In this document: positions 16,801-26,046 of the stretch, piece by piece | Layout of the letters: each line of letters begins with the position of its first letter | Numbering within the stretch: position 1 is the first letter of the stretch | Origin: Scytonema sp. UIC 10036 | GTDB taxonomy: Bacteria; Cyanobacteriota; Cyanobacteriia; Cyanobacteriales; Nostocaceae | NCBI RefSeq assembly: GCF_009725235.1 | Contig: NZ_WJFC01000152.1 | Span: forward strand, 1-32,543 | Reading direction: 5' to 3' | Length of the DNA: 32,543 nt | Program-made: the position numbers and the translations under genes | Notes under the pieces: generated by a model | What the model was told of the DNA's origin: nothing | The model's database searches: none | What the model saw: the letters and a program-made list of their open reading frames with translations, nothing else

Positions 16801-18353
16801 ACAAAACAGTTCGTTTATGGGATATCGAAACTGGTGAGTGCTGTCATACATTGGAGAGGCATACCCTTTTGGTGCGTTCAGTTGCGTTCAGTACAGATGG
16901 TAAAACGCTTGCTAGTGGTAGTGAAGACAAAACAGTTCGCATATGGAATATCAAAACTGGTCAATGCCTCCACACTCTGAAGGAGCACAATGAACAGGTG
17001 AACTCAGTTGCGTTCAGTCCAGATGACGCAATGCTTGCCAGTGGTAGTGATGACAAAACGGTTCGTCTATGGGATATCAAAACCGGTCAATGCTGCCGCA
17101 CCCTAGAGGAGTATACCAAATGGGTAAGTTCAGTTGCATTTAGTCCAGATGGTCGAACTCTTGCGATCGGCAGTGGAGACTACAAAGTGTGGTTATGGGA
17201 TATCAGTACTGGTAAATCCCGCAACCCTTTGGAGGGACACACCAGTTGGGTAAATTCAGTTGCGTTCAGTCCAGATGGTGCAATTCTTGCCAGTGGTAGT
17301 GGTGACCAAACAGTTCGCCTCTGGGATATCAACACTGGTATCTGCTTCAACACTTTACAAGGACACATTAGTTGGGGCGTAAATTCAGTTGTGTTCAGTC
17401 CAGATGGTGCAATTCTTGCCAGTGGTAGTGGTGACAAAATAGTTCGCCTCTGGGATATCAACACTGGTGAATACCGTACCTTTGAAGGGCACACCAGTAG
17501 GGTAAACTCAGTCGCGTTCAGTCCAAATGGTGCAATTCTTGCCAGTGGTAGTGATGATCAAACAGTTCGCCTCTGGGATATCAATACTGGTGAATACCGC
17601 ATCTTAAAGGGGCACAGTAGTTGGGTAAGTTCAGTCGTTTTCAGTCCAGATGGTGAAAAGCTTGTCAGTGGTAGTGGTGACAAAACAGTTCGCCTCTGGG
17701 ATATCAAAACTGGTGAATGCCGCATCTTAAAGGGGCACAGTAGTTGGGTAAGTTCAGTAGCGCTCAGTCCGGATGGTACAATGCTTACTATTAGCAGTGG
17801 TAATTCAACGGTGTTACTTTGCAATATTAACACGGTTGACCTCAGTATCATAGAAGAGCGCCCCCTAGAAGGGCACACTCTTTCAGTTCGTTCAGTTGCC
17901 TTTAGTCGAGATGGTGCAATACTTGCCAGTGGTAGCGATGACCAAACAGTTCGCTTATGGAATATCAACAATAATACACACAGCAATAGTATATGTTTTC
18001 AGCATACTAGCCGAGTAAATTCTGTCGCGTTCAGTCCAGATGGTGCAATGCTTGCCAGTGGTAGTGGTGACTATAAGCTTTGGTTATGGAACGTTAACCG
18101 CGAAAAACCCCTTCATACCTTGCAGGAACATACTGGTCGAGTAAACGCAGTCGCTTTTAGTCCAGATGGTTGTATGCTTGCTACTGGAAGCGAAGATGGC
18201 ACAATTAAGCTTTGGAAAACTCAAACAGGGGAATGTGTAAAAAAGTTGAGAATACCAGGACTTTATGAGGGCATGAATATCACGGGCGTTATAGGTTTAA
18301 CTGCAGCTGAGAAAGTTACCCTCCAAGCTTTAGGTGCGAAAGCAGGTGTGTAA
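13887..18353 (+). CDS. STAND NTPase: degenerate REase-like domain, NACHT, 14 WD40 repeats
   Basis: This 1488-residue protein has the architecture of a STAND signal-transducing ATPase. Residues 1-~190 are helical and resemble NACHT N-terminal helical domains (inference). Residues ~195-340 resemble an Mrr-type restriction-endonuclease fold (EWII, DRVLVRG, DEGWLVTARRISPKAREE, CYTFDELID), but the expected Q/E-x-K catalytic lysine is absent (V-R-G instead), so it is probably not a nuclease. The NACHT ATPase (~370-545) has Walker A GEFGTGKT at 377-384 and Walker B LLLIFDGFDE at 456-465. A pentapeptide-repeat-like linker (~827-866) leads to 14 WD40 units (~869-1460), enough for two seven-bladed propellers. 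Bacterial NACHT proteins are known in anti-phage defence; such a role here is inferred. The WD40 units are nearly identical in DNA. ATG 13887 or the second ATG two codons later could be the start. It is flanked by near-identical repeats. Confidence 0.93.
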   Translation: MTMELNAVISTIASITTSLTRDKIQRQKSVTSLLKRFNLDPDHPSTDFTSVYTYTLVEYGVGKPKPLLELFRQQEIQQAFRNGFDDNNPSRILNEVDKYLNEYALGDDIKALGLNIKREVAAFAAVFIEVANRTRTPAEVLRDLVIKDLRQTMIHLTEKLDRLPTNESIRTEIARLLAAQSDLELPEVSSPQENKLKAIALAQQMRGWFETLDYDFEKDEVWSDKYFEWIIRVPVRRRGYDRVLVRGIEGEAELGDVRALRQSVEAKNTDEGWLVTARRISPKAREEVEKKENRHLACYTFDELIDEEVDFSGYLDWLENEIKRREIDTKYVPLACIKEEFDRDTKSRLGRSRYDNIDSYINLWLADPAKEHISILGEFGTGKTWFAFHYAWQIMQQYRDAKTQGLERPRLPLVIPLRDYAKALTIESLFSEFFFRQHEIRTKYSVFEHLNRMGKLLLIFDGFDEMADRIDRQKMINNFWELAKVVVPGSKVILTCRTEHFPEAKEGRAVLRAELQAPPTGKLIGETPQFEVLELETFNDEQIRKVLSFKAETATVDLVMGNQQLLDLARRPVMSELILEALPDIEAGKPVDMSRVYLYAVRQKMERDIKQERTFTSLADKLYFLCELSWEMLSTNEMSLNYRLFPDRVRRLFGDVVQQKDLDYWRYDLQSQTILIRNADGDYTPAHRSLVEFFVAYKLAAGLGILADDFIELAQQQSYVEVNAKPQNYTWSSYFRRQMDEAGNIIIPIPPLKAFTPETLIQLRNTFGKAPLTKAVIDLLLPMLAKGEIVESALLKILEQTKGKTRGEVEYIGGNAATLILKVNKKALEGKDLERAVIIGGNFTNASLRDTKFAQADLTDCVFTKVLASVRTIAFSLDGNLLATGDYDGVIRLWEVANGRELLVCKGHIGRINSVSFSPNGAILASGSDDQTVRLWDIETGECCHTLEGHTLLVRSVAFSTDGKTLASGSEDKTVRLWDIETGECCHTLERHTLLVRSVAFSTDGKTLASGSEDKTVRIWNIKTGQCLHTLKEHNEQVNSVAFSPDDAMLASGSDDKTVRLWDIKTGQCCRTLEEYTKWVSSVAFSPDGRTLAIGSGDYKVWLWDISTGKSRNPLEGHTSWVNSVAFSPDGAILASGSGDQTVRLWDINTGICFNTLQGHISWGVNSVVFSPDGAILASGSGDKIVRLWDINTGEYRTFEGHTSRVNSVAFSPNGAILASGSDDQTVRLWDINTGEYRILKGHSSWVSSVVFSPDGEKLVSGSGDKTVRLWDIKTGECRILKGHSSWVSSVALSPDGTMLTISSGNSTVLLCNINTVDLSIIEERPLEGHTLSVRSVAFSRDGAILASGSDDQTVRLWNINNNTHSNSICFQHTSRVNSVAFSPDGAMLASGSGDYKLWLWNVNREKPLHTLQEHTGRVNAVAFSPDGCMLATGSEDGTIKLWKTQTGECVKKLRIPGLYEGMNITGVIGLTAAEKVTLQALGAKAGV
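16650..17760 (+). repeat. Nearly identical ~126-bp WD40 coding units
   Basis: The core CTTGCTAGTGGTAGTG/CTTGCCAGTGGTAGTG recurs at 16656, 16782 and 16908 (exact 126-bp spacing), then through 17286, 17415, 17538 and 17661 (123-129 bp spacing). The units at ~16680-16905 are almost identical over more than 100 bp. Differences concentrate in a few codons at the blade tops, around the TGECCHTLEGH and TSWVNS positions. This indicates recent duplication or gene conversion within the gene. Confidence 0.88.
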
Positions 18354-18544
18354 TGTCAACTTATAGCTTTACCATCACTCTCACCAAAGAATGTAGCAGT
18401 TCCTGTTTTGTAAAGACAGAACCGGCGGGCTTTGACACCTATCCCAATACTGCTCGGTTAAGAAAATTGTCGCGGGAGACAAGCAGGGGAGGCAGGGGTT
18501 GCAGGGGGTGCAGGGGATCTCAGATCTTGCACCTCGAAATTTGA
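18353..18544 (+). CDS. Short unknown frame overlapping the NACHT stop, tail made of repeat DNA
   Basis: This is a 63-codon frame. Its ATG overlaps the NACHT gene stop (TAATG), an arrangement that would allow translational coupling. Only the first ~30 residues come from unique sequence (MSTYSFTITLTKEC...EPAGFDTYP). From 18445 it reads through a copy of the repeat that also lies upstream of the NACHT gene. It may be a truncated remnant of a downstream partner gene, or no gene at all. I recognise no family. Confidence 0.25.
   Translation: MSTYSFTITLTKECSSSCFVKTEPAGFDTYPNTARLRKLSRETSRGGRGCRGCRGSQILHLEI
18445..18513. repeat. Second, partial copy of the 13664 repeat, downstream of the NACHT gene
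   Basis: Bases 18445-18484 match 13664-13703 at 39 of 40 positions in the same orientation. A further GCAGGGGTTGCAGGGGGTG segment (from 18492) matches the copy at 13712 with one change. The right terminal inverted repeat (CTTAACCGAC) is missing. The two copies bracket the NACHT gene 4.78 kb apart. Confidence 0.9.
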
Positions 18545-18578
18545 AGGGTATAGTGACATCTAGAGTGATAAAAGAGCG

Positions 18579-19496
18579 TTAATATTTCTTCAGAAACTCC
18601 AGTATTTGTTTGCTTTTAAAACCCTCAACAAGTTGGCGCAAATGAGTAGCAAAAGGTATAAATTGTTCATCCCATTTCTCTAATTCTGCGGCTCGTTTAG
18701 CAATACTTTTGAGATCGCCTTTCATTGCTAAATGAAGCAAAATCGCCAGTTCTTCTGCAGGTGGAGGCATAAAGGAATGGGTATCAGCAATGAGGGAAGG
18801 GGGAGTAAGAAATTGTACGCTGTTATCTATTTCTTCATAAACCCATTCCAACGCCAAGTGAATTTTTAATTTTTCTAAAAGCTCAGCTTTCTTAATCGGT
18901 TTGGGAAGAAAATCATCGCAACCAACTTCTTGACTTTGCTGTCGGTCGAATTCAAAAACGCTAGCAGATACAGCTATCACCACCATATGTTGAAAGTGTG
19001 GTAACATCTTGAGGCGACGGGTAGCTTCAAAGCCATCCATCACTGTCATAACTAAGTCCATAAAAATGATATCTGGATCAAATTCCTGTGCTTTATGAAT
19101 ACCGTCTAAACCATCTGTTGCTTCTGCGACTTCAAACCCTAAAGGCTGTAGTAAATTCACTAAAACAGAACGATTTGCCCATTTATCGTCTACAACCAAA
19201 ACTTTTCGTTTAGCTCCTAAAAAACCAATAATATTGGGTTTCTGAACACTTTTAGCACCAGATTGAAGGATAACTTCGGGAATTTCCAAATCAAACCAAA
19301 AAACACTGCCTTTACCCAAAGTACTCTTTACCTTCAATTCACCGCCCATCATCTGAACCAATTGACGGCTAATTGCCAAACCCAAGCCCGTTCCTTCAGT
19401 CTTGCAGCTATGTTCACCTACCTGCTTAAATGGCAAAAATATTTCTTCTAATTGCTCTGGTGGAATGCCAATCCCGTATCTTCGACTTGAAAGCGA
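18579..19496 (-). pseudogene. C-terminal fragment of a hybrid histidine kinase (HATPase end plus receiver)
   Basis: This is the tail of the kinase encoded at 19734-24788, separated from it by repeat DNA and frameshifts. It begins within the HATPase domain. Bases 19473-19495 still encode RFQVEDTG in one frame, and one base later the frame switches to GIGIPPEQLEEIF, so a base has been lost near 19473. GTGLGLAISRQLVQMMGG (the G2 box) and GSVFWF follow. A receiver domain then has the acidic pair in KVLVVDDK, a phosphorylatable Asp in IIFMDLVM and the Lys in LPKPI, followed by a helical tail. The open frame continues upstream to 19694, but its first ~65 codons are low-complexity repeat (KETRGKGQGG-like) and not native. 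If translated alone it would be a receiver with half an ATPase domain. Confidence 0.85.
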
Positions 19497-19499
19497 TTT

Positions 19500-19700
19500 A
19501 GGATGGGCATTAATTGGGCATTGGGCATTGGAGATAAGGAAGAGGGATAGACAAGGTAGAACTTTCTTCTGTCCCCCTTGTCCCCTTGTCTCCTTTCCCC
19601 TTGTCCCCTTGGCCCTTTGTCTCCTTGTCCCCTTGTCTCCTTGTCCCTTGTCCCTTTCCTGTCCCCCTTGTCCCTTTCCCCTTGTCTCTTTCACTATTCC
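19500..19700. repeat. Low-complexity tract inserted in the kinase gene
   Basis: The plus strand is a run of CCCCTTGTCTCC, CCCTTGTCC and similar units (about 19560-19690), adjoined by GGGCATTAATTGGGCATTGGGCATTGG (19504-19530, given here in parts: GGGCATT units). It replaces the roughly 20-30 codons expected between the N box and G1 box of the HATPase. The same unit family (CTCCCTTGTC, CCCCTTGTCC) occurs at the right edge of the window, upstream of nifN. Confidence 0.88.
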
Positions 19701-19733
19701 TTATACTGGAAAGTTCATGCCTTTTCCGTCAAA

Positions 19734-22700
19734 TTAACGCATTGCTGAGTAGATCATCAAAATCTGACGCAATCGTTTTTCATCGGCTCGAATAATCCGT
19801 AGGGGAGAAGGCGTTTGGTAAATTAATGAAATTGTCTTTTGCTCGGTACGGATGTGGTAAAGTTGGACAAGACTCTCAATAAATTCTGGAAAATTAAACT
19901 CTTTAGGATAAAGTGCCATTTCCCGCGCTTCAATTTTGGAGAGATCTAAAATATCATTGATGAGTGTTAGTAGGTGTTCGCCACATTGGTGAATAATGTT
20001 GATCCCCTTTTTTTGCTTATCTGTTAAGCTGTTATCTTTCTGAAAAATTTGAGTGTAACCTAATATACCATTGAGCGGTGTGCGGAGTTCGTGGCTCATG
20101 TTTGCTAGAAATTCGCTCTTAGCTTGGTTGGCGGTGGCGGCTACTTCTTCTGCTCGTTGGCGATCGCGAATTTCTTGTTGGAGTCGCAAATTTTTGGCTT
20201 GTAGCTCTAAGGTGCGCTTTTGTACTTTTGCTTCTAAAGTTCGATTGGAATCCTCTAGAGCGTTATAAAGACGTGCGTTTTCAATTGAGATTGCGGCTTG
20301 AGAGGATAAAAGTTGTAAAACTTCCAACCGCTTTGGTGTAAATGCTCCAGTGGTTAAGTTATTTTCTAAATAAAGAATGCCAATCAGTTTACCTTGATTA
20401 AGAATTGGTGTACATAAAATGGATTTTGGTTGGTTGGTGATGATGTAATTATCTGTTGCAAAAACTTTTTCAAGGATGGCATCATTTAAAACAACATTCT
20501 CATGAGTTCGATGCACGTAGTTTATGACAGATATTGGTAGTTGCTTGCTGGAATTTACTGGTATTGATTGCTGCAAATAAACTTCAATATTACTGGAAAT
20601 TTTTGTAGCTTCTATAAATAACTGCCCTGCTTTTTCCAAAATAAAAAATCCTGTTTCTGCACCAGCATTTTCAATCACAATTTGCATCAATTTAGCAAGA
20701 ACTTTATTTAATACAATTTCGCTGGAAAGAGCCAGAGATGCTTTCATAACAGCAGCTAAATCGAAAACTCCCTGACTGCTGCTAGTTGTAGAATTGGTTG
20801 TCCGTTCGACCTCTATAATTGTGTTGTTTGGCTTGGAGATATGAGATAAAATTTGAGGATATTTGGCTTCTAAATCTTTAACTTTTGCCGTTGCTCCCCA
20901 ACATATATATCCATAATAAGCATCAGTTAGATAGGTTTTTGCTACTTTTTCTCTTCCGCACTCAAAATAAAATTTTGCTGCTAGTTCATTCGAGAGGGCT
21001 TCTTCCTGAATATATCCCTGTTCCTTAGCTCCTGCGATCGCTCGGTCATAAAACTCTGTTGCTTGCCAATATTGACCCAAAACTCTTGCTTTTTCTGCCT
21101 CCACAAGCTCATACTTATGCTGAAAGTTCATGGAAGCGTAATTTGCCCATTTTTGCATTTTTTCCTGGTTATTTATCACCCTACTCAAAAGGTGTTCTTG
21201 TTGTGAATTTGGTAGCGAGCGATATACAGCAAGTTGCACTAGAGAATCATAGAAATGGAACAGCGGTACAATTAACCATCCTATGACCCCATCCAAATAC
21301 TGTTCGGCTTTGAGAGCATTTTCTACAGCTTGCGAAAAGTCTCCAAACAAGTAACAAAGGATTAATTTATTGAGAAATACAGAGTAGACTAGCGTTCGTT
21401 CATTAAATTGAATGTGAAGTGGTAAGAATTGAGCTTCATTGTAAGCATCACCTATTAAAGAGCAAGGATTTTCAGCCAATCCTATTAAGTTTAAAACGGC
21501 TTGATGAAATACTTGATGCAACTTCAAAGCAGCTTCTTGATTAATTTGAGCGATCGCCTGACCATATTTAGCCATTCCCTGTTCGAGGCTTTTTAACTCC
21601 GAACCACTCCAATAAGAGTACTGGCAATAATTACTTGCTGAATATCCCGTATGTATCAAATCTCCATGTTCCAATCCGCTAGAGTAAGCATCTTCTAGGA
21701 GTGGTAAGGTTGCCCTAACATGATGTTTCCAAGGTAGTATAAACGTTGAAACCTTAAATAAGATTTGACTTCTCACCTCACGAGCATCTAACCTTTCTAA
21801 TAAATTTAATGCTAATTGTCCAAATTTATAAGCAGGATCAATATCTTGTAACAATCCACTGAAAACGACTCCATAATCAGCAAACCCGCTAGCTGACAGA
21901 GAAATATTACCATTTTGAATAGATAACTTAACTTGCTCGCAAGCCATCAAAATAAATAATGCAGGTGCAGATTGATAAGCAGCAGGAACCAAACTTGCTA
22001 TCAGCCGAAACGCTGCTAACTTATTCGCATCTGTCATTGGTGGCAAATGAATTAAATCTTCTATACCTATATGAGCCAAAGATGCTGTTATTTCCTCAAT
22101 GGCTTGCTGAATATTTAGCACAGTAGGTGATTCAGTCAGTTTCACTCCCAGAATTTCCAAAGCTTGCAGACCTATTTTCACCGCTTCAAGGAGTTTTCTT
22201 TGCACTTCACAAGTTTTGATTCGTAACTCATAAACTTTCACTTTGTCCAGTTGTGTTTTCGCTTGTTGCAGTACAACGTCAACCAAGTGCTCCATGTGCT
22301 CAAAATCACCGTTAAGAAATGCCGCTTCAGCAGCTTCTTGATATAAACTCAATGCGAATTCATATCGTTGCTGCCAACTAGAAGCAGGCAATAACTTCAA
22401 CCCCACCGTTAAATAACGAACAGCCGAGTCATAAGCCGTTGCTGCTTTTGCTTTCTGACCGGCTATAAGATTGAGTTCAGCCAGTTCATATTTTTGTGAC
22501 TCAAATGACAATAGATCGATACCGTAATTCAGTTGATTGACCAAAGCAAAGATATGTTCTCTTCGTTCTTCAGGCGTCGTATTTTGTAATAGCAATTCAC
22601 CAATTTTTAAGTGAGTTTCCTTTTTCTGTGAATCTGCAATCAGAGAATAAGCGGCTTGTTGAACTCGATCGTGTAAAAACTTGTAGGCAATTGGGCGATC

Positions 22701-24788
22701 GGGAGTAGCGATTGGTGAAGAGGAAGATTCTTGTCCAATCGTCAATCGCCAATCCCCAGTCGCTATTGTTTCCGAATCAAGAACAAGGGGTATTTTATAA
22801 GACTGACTCAAGGGCAAAACTAAACCCGCCTGTAGAGATTCCCATAAATCTGTTGCTGTTTCTGACAAAGATTTTTGATTAACAATACTGAGAATGTCTA
22901 GAGTAAACTTATCCCCAATACAAGCAGCTAACTTTAATACATTCTGGGTATTTGATGACAGCTTTTGAATTTGATTCACCATCAACTCAATGACATTATC
23001 TGTAATATCAATATCTTTAAGTTGCTCCATATCCCACTGCCAGTAGCCTTCCGTAAAGTTAAATGTTAATAGATTTTCTTGATAGAGAGATTTGAGCAAA
23101 TGAATTAAAAAAAATGGATTTCCCTGAGTTTTGTTAAACACTAACTCAGCTAGTGGTTGTGCCTTGTTTTCGTCAGTACGGAGAGTTTCAATGACTAATT
23201 GTTTGACATGAAAAATTAGCAAAGGCTGAAGGATAATTTTGTTGACGATTACATTACATGATTGAACTTCTTTTATAGTTAATATCAAAGGATGCACTTC
23301 ATTCACTTCGTTATCTCGATAGGCTCCAATCAGTAATAGATATTGGCTATCTGGGTGACCGAGCAGCATCTGAATTAACTTTAAAGAAGCTAGATCTGCC
23401 CATTGTAAATCATCCAAAAACAGCACTAGTGGATGTTCTCTTTGACAAAAAATATGAATAAATTGTAGAAACACCCGATTAAAACGATTTTGTGATTCGG
23501 TTAGCCCTAATTGAGGAACATCTGGCTGACGACCAATAATCCATTCGATTTCGGGAATAACATCAATAATAATCTGACCGTTAGAACCAAGAGCATTTAA
23601 AATTTTTGCTTTCCAAATTGCTATTTTTTCATGATTTTCTGTAAGAATTTGCCGCATGAGTTCTTGAAAAGCTTGAATCAAAGAACTATATGGAATATTT
23701 CGCTTAAATTGGTCAAACTTACCAGAAATAAAATATGCTCGTTGGCAGACAATTGTGTGATAAACTTCATTCACTAAAGAAGTTTTGCCAATGCCTGAAT
23801 ATCCACTGACTAAAATCATTTCAGTTGCGCCAAGGCTAATTCGCTTAAAAGTATCTATTAAAGTGGCTACTTCTTGTTCGCGTCCGTAAAGTTTTTGAGG
23901 AATTAGAAATTGACTGTATAAATCAAGCTGACCGATAAGAAAATCTTCTATTTTCCCTGTTGCTTGTAATTTTTCCAAACATTCTTCTAAGTCAGCTTTT
24001 AGTCCCAAAGCACTTTGATATCTCTCTTCAGCAGTCTTAGCTAATAACTTCATGACAAGATCTGAAATTGCTTGGGGAATCTCCGGATTCAATTGGCAAA
24101 CAGGTACTGGTGTTCTAGCAATGTGGCAATGAACTAATTCCAAAGGATCTGTAGCTTGAAACGGTAGTTGTCCTGTTAGTAATTCATAGAAAGTGACCCC
24201 CAGAGAGTAAAGATCGGTTCGATAGTCAATGGAGCGGTTCATCCTTCCAGTTTGCTCTGGTGACATATAGGCTAGGGTGCCTTCAAGTATATGGGAATTG
24301 CCCAGCGTCGAATTCTCTGTTGGGAGGAAAGATGAAATACTAAAATCTATAATTTGAACTTGACCTGTTTTTCTGTTAATAAAAATATTATAGGGTTGAA
24401 TATCTTTATGAATAATCTGATTTTGATGTAGCTGAGCCAGAGTTGATGCTAATTGAATTGCAATGTCCAAAAAACCGATTAAATCAATTTTTTTGGTATT
24501 AATAAAATTTTTTAAAGGTTCTCCCCCAAAATCAGACAAAATAAGTGCCAAACCGTTTTTGTAGCTTACCTCAGCCAGGGGTTTAACAATTCCAGGTATG
24601 TCAAGGTTTTGGAGAATTTTGTATTCGTGTCTTAATTGAGCAACTTGTTCTATTGTTGGATACTCCGCTTTGAGAGTTTTAACCATTACCCAAGTTGGCG
24701 CTGTCTTCTTGAAAGCACGATAAATCCTGGTTTTGGCACCTTCATAAAGAACTTCCAGAAATTGGCAATCAGCAATATTGGGACTCAT
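19734..24788 (-). CDS. Ser/Thr kinase-AAA ATPase-GAF-HisKA hybrid kinase, truncated in the HATPase domain
   Basis: This 1684-residue frame has the cyanobacterial HstK-type architecture. The Ser/Thr kinase domain (~8-270) has Lys37, HKD at 127-129 (HRD variant), N134 and DFS at 148-150. The AAA ATPase has Walker [10 protein letters not shown] at 329-337 and Walker [13 protein letters not shown] (~450-465). A long helical region (~700-1320) follows, then GAF (~1340-1500), a coiled coil (~1505-1545) and HisKA with SHELRTP, the phospho-acceptor His at 1566. The frame ends at ...[17 protein letters not shown]. By homology it should read on through NLLSNAVxFT; a lost base near 19752 puts LLSNA in another frame, and further changes follow. 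Autophosphorylation is therefore unlikely, but the kinase and ATPase domains could still work. The gene lies 73 bp downstream of glycerate kinase on the same strand. ATG 24788 fits the family start. Confidence 0.9.
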   Translation of the reverse strand: MSPNIADCQFLEVLYEGAKTRIYRAFKKTAPTWVMVKTLKAEYPTIEQVAQLRHEYKILQNLDIPGIVKPLAEVSYKNGLALILSDFGGEPLKNFINTKKIDLIGFLDIAIQLASTLAQLHQNQIIHKDIQPYNIFINRKTGQVQIIDFSISSFLPTENSTLGNSHILEGTLAYMSPEQTGRMNRSIDYRTDLYSLGVTFYELLTGQLPFQATDPLELVHCHIARTPVPVCQLNPEIPQAISDLVMKLLAKTAEERYQSALGLKADLEECLEKLQATGKIEDFLIGQLDLYSQFLIPQKLYGREQEVATLIDTFKRISLGATEMILVSGYSGIGKTSLVNEVYHTIVCQRAYFISGKFDQFKRNIPYSSLIQAFQELMRQILTENHEKIAIWKAKILNALGSNGQIIIDVIPEIEWIIGRQPDVPQLGLTESQNRFNRVFLQFIHIFCQREHPLVLFLDDLQWADLASLKLIQMLLGHPDSQYLLLIGAYRDNEVNEVHPLILTIKEVQSCNVIVNKIILQPLLIFHVKQLVIETLRTDENKAQPLAELVFNKTQGNPFFLIHLLKSLYQENLLTFNFTEGYWQWDMEQLKDIDITDNVIELMVNQIQKLSSNTQNVLKLAACIGDKFTLDILSIVNQKSLSETATDLWESLQAGLVLPLSQSYKIPLVLDSETIATGDWRLTIGQESSSSPIATPDRPIAYKFLHDRVQQAAYSLIADSQKKETHLKIGELLLQNTTPEERREHIFALVNQLNYGIDLLSFESQKYELAELNLIAGQKAKAATAYDSAVRYLTVGLKLLPASSWQQRYEFALSLYQEAAEAAFLNGDFEHMEHLVDVVLQQAKTQLDKVKVYELRIKTCEVQRKLLEAVKIGLQALEILGVKLTESPTVLNIQQAIEEITASLAHIGIEDLIHLPPMTDANKLAAFRLIASLVPAAYQSAPALFILMACEQVKLSIQNGNISLSASGFADYGVVFSGLLQDIDPAYKFGQLALNLLERLDAREVRSQILFKVSTFILPWKHHVRATLPLLEDAYSSGLEHGDLIHTGYSASNYCQYSYWSGSELKSLEQGMAKYGQAIAQINQEAALKLHQVFHQAVLNLIGLAENPCSLIGDAYNEAQFLPLHIQFNERTLVYSVFLNKLILCYLFGDFSQAVENALKAEQYLDGVIGWLIVPLFHFYDSLVQLAVYRSLPNSQQEHLLSRVINNQEKMQKWANYASMNFQHKYELVEAEKARVLGQYWQATEFYDRAIAGAKEQGYIQEEALSNELAAKFYFECGREKVAKTYLTDAYYGYICWGATAKVKDLEAKYPQILSHISKPNNTIIEVERTTNSTTSSSQGVFDLAAVMKASLALSSEIVLNKVLAKLMQIVIENAGAETGFFILEKAGQLFIEATKISSNIEVYLQQSIPVNSSKQLPISVINYVHRTHENVVLNDAILEKVFATDNYIITNQPKSILCTPILNQGKLIGILYLENNLTTGAFTPKRLEVLQLLSSQAAISIENARLYNALEDSNRTLEAKVQKRTLELQAKNLRLQQEIRDRQRAEEVAATANQAKSEFLANMSHELRTPLNGILGYTQIFQKDNSLTDKQKKGINIIHQCGEHLLTLINDILDLSKIEAREMALYPKEFNFPEFIESLVQLYHIRTEQKTISLIYQTPSPLRIIRADEKRLRQILMIYSAMR

Positions 24789-24861
24789 TTTGATTTTTGG
24801 GCGGGCGTAAATAGAAATTCAGTAGTGCCTTTTATCAAGAATAGCGTGGGAGGGTGAGAAC

Positions 24862-26046
24862 CTAAATTAAACCCCGACCACACAACCACAACTTTACTGC
24901 TCGCTCTGTAGCATTAGCCAGCAGTTCCTCTGCCCGTTCTATACATTCCTCAAGTGCAAGAGGTGCATCAGGTAGAGGTAAAGAAATGAGTATACCTAAT
25001 TTCTGCAATTCATCGCTAGTTAATTTTACTGTCCCACCGAATGCTATGACTGAAACACCTTGACCGTTTTTAGCTGCACCTGCCGCCCGTGCTACCCCAG
25101 ATAAAGCTTTACCACGTAAAGTTTGAACATCAATTGAACCTTCAGCTGTCAGTACTAAGTCAGCAGTTTCCAGCTTTTGTGCTATTTGTGTTGCTTCCAG
25201 CACTACGTCAATACCAGCTTTTAGTTGTGCATTCAAAAAAGTCATTAGCCCAAAACCCATACCCCCAGCTGCACCCGCACCTTTAGCAGTTTTGAAATCC
25301 CTTCCAGTTGTAGCAGCTGCAATTTGTGCAAAATGCTCCAGAGCCGCATCAAGTTCTTTGACATTCGTTGGTGTCGCCCCTTTTTGCGGTCCGTAAATGT
25401 ATGCTGCACCATTAGCTCCACAAAGGGGATTGTCTACATCGCATAAAACGGTAATTTGAGTCTCCTGAAGTCGTGCATCCAAATGTGTCAGATCGATCTT
25501 TGCCAATCGATGCAGGGCAAATCCCCCTCGTGGTAAATCTTGACCATCCGCATCAAGCAAGCGTACCCCCAGTGCTTGCAACGCGCCTGCACCCCCATCA
25601 GTTGTTGCAGAACCGCCAATGCCAATTAATAGATTGCGACAACCAACATCTAATGCAGCTTGAATCAGTTGTCCGGTACCATAAGACGAAGCTTCCTTGG
25701 GACGGCGATCGCTCTGAGGAATGAGTGTTAGCCCGGAAGCTTGAGCCATTTCAATAACTGCTTGTCCATTTTGGAGGATACCCCACTTAGCTTGGACTGG
25801 ATCTCCCAAAGGATCGCTCACAGTTTCGATGCGTTCCTCTCCACCAATACCCAAAAGAAGGGCTTCAACTGTTCCCTCACCTCCGTCAGCAAGCGGTACA
25901 GCGCTAATCTGGCATGGAATTTTTCCCATTGCCCTGTGTATTCCAAGCTCCATTGCCCCACAGGCAGTAACCGCAGATAACGAACCTTTTAAAGAATCAG
26001 GTGCAAGAACAAAATGGACATATGAAGTGCTAACAGTGTTGCTCAA
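24862..26046 (-). CDS. glxK: Glycerate kinase
   Basis: This 394-residue cytoplasmic enzyme phosphorylates glycerate with ATP. In cyanobacteria this feeds photorespiratory glycerate back toward the Calvin cycle. Family motifs are clear: APDSLKGS near the N-terminus, PLADGGEGT, MAQASGL, IGIGGSATTDGGAG, DVDNPLCGxxGAA, and LTAEGSIDxQT near the C-terminus. The length is typical. The start is a TTG at 26046; no ATG or GTG lies between it and the conserved core. Its TTG overlaps the stop of the upstream gene (TTGA), suggesting translational coupling with the unknown protein at 26043-26459. Whether it makes 2- or 3-phosphoglycerate cannot be read from sequence. Confidence 0.94.
   Translation of the reverse strand: MSNTVSTSYVHFVLAPDSLKGSLSAVTACGAMELGIHRAMGKIPCQISAVPLADGGEGTVEALLLGIGGEERIETVSDPLGDPVQAKWGILQNGQAVIEMAQASGLTLIPQSDRRPKEASSYGTGQLIQAALDVGCRNLLIGIGGSATTDGGAGALQALGVRLLDADGQDLPRGGFALHRLAKIDLTHLDARLQETQITVLCDVDNPLCGANGAAYIYGPQKGATPTNVKELDAALEHFAQIAAATTGRDFKTAKGAGAAGGMGFGLMTFLNAQLKAGIDVVLEATQIAQKLETADLVLTAEGSIDVQTLRGKALSGVARAAGAAKNGQGVSVIAFGGTVKLTSDELQKLGILISLPLPDAPLALEECIERAEELLANATERAVKLWLCGRGLI

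Noticed and set aside
17180..17986. Repetitive minus-strand frames opposite the WD40 region
   Set aside because: They are antisense shadows of the homogenised WD40 units; the plus frame has full domain support.
13664..18513. Flanking repeats as attachment sites of an integrative element
   Set aside because: There is no integrase, tRNA or transfer gene between them, and the left copy is a self-contained MITE-like element with its own flanking duplication.
19494..19694. Treating the 371-residue frame at 18579-19694 as a native protein
   Set aside because: Its first ~65 codons are low-complexity repeat and the homologous sequence begins in mid-HATPase; it is the tail of the broken kinase.
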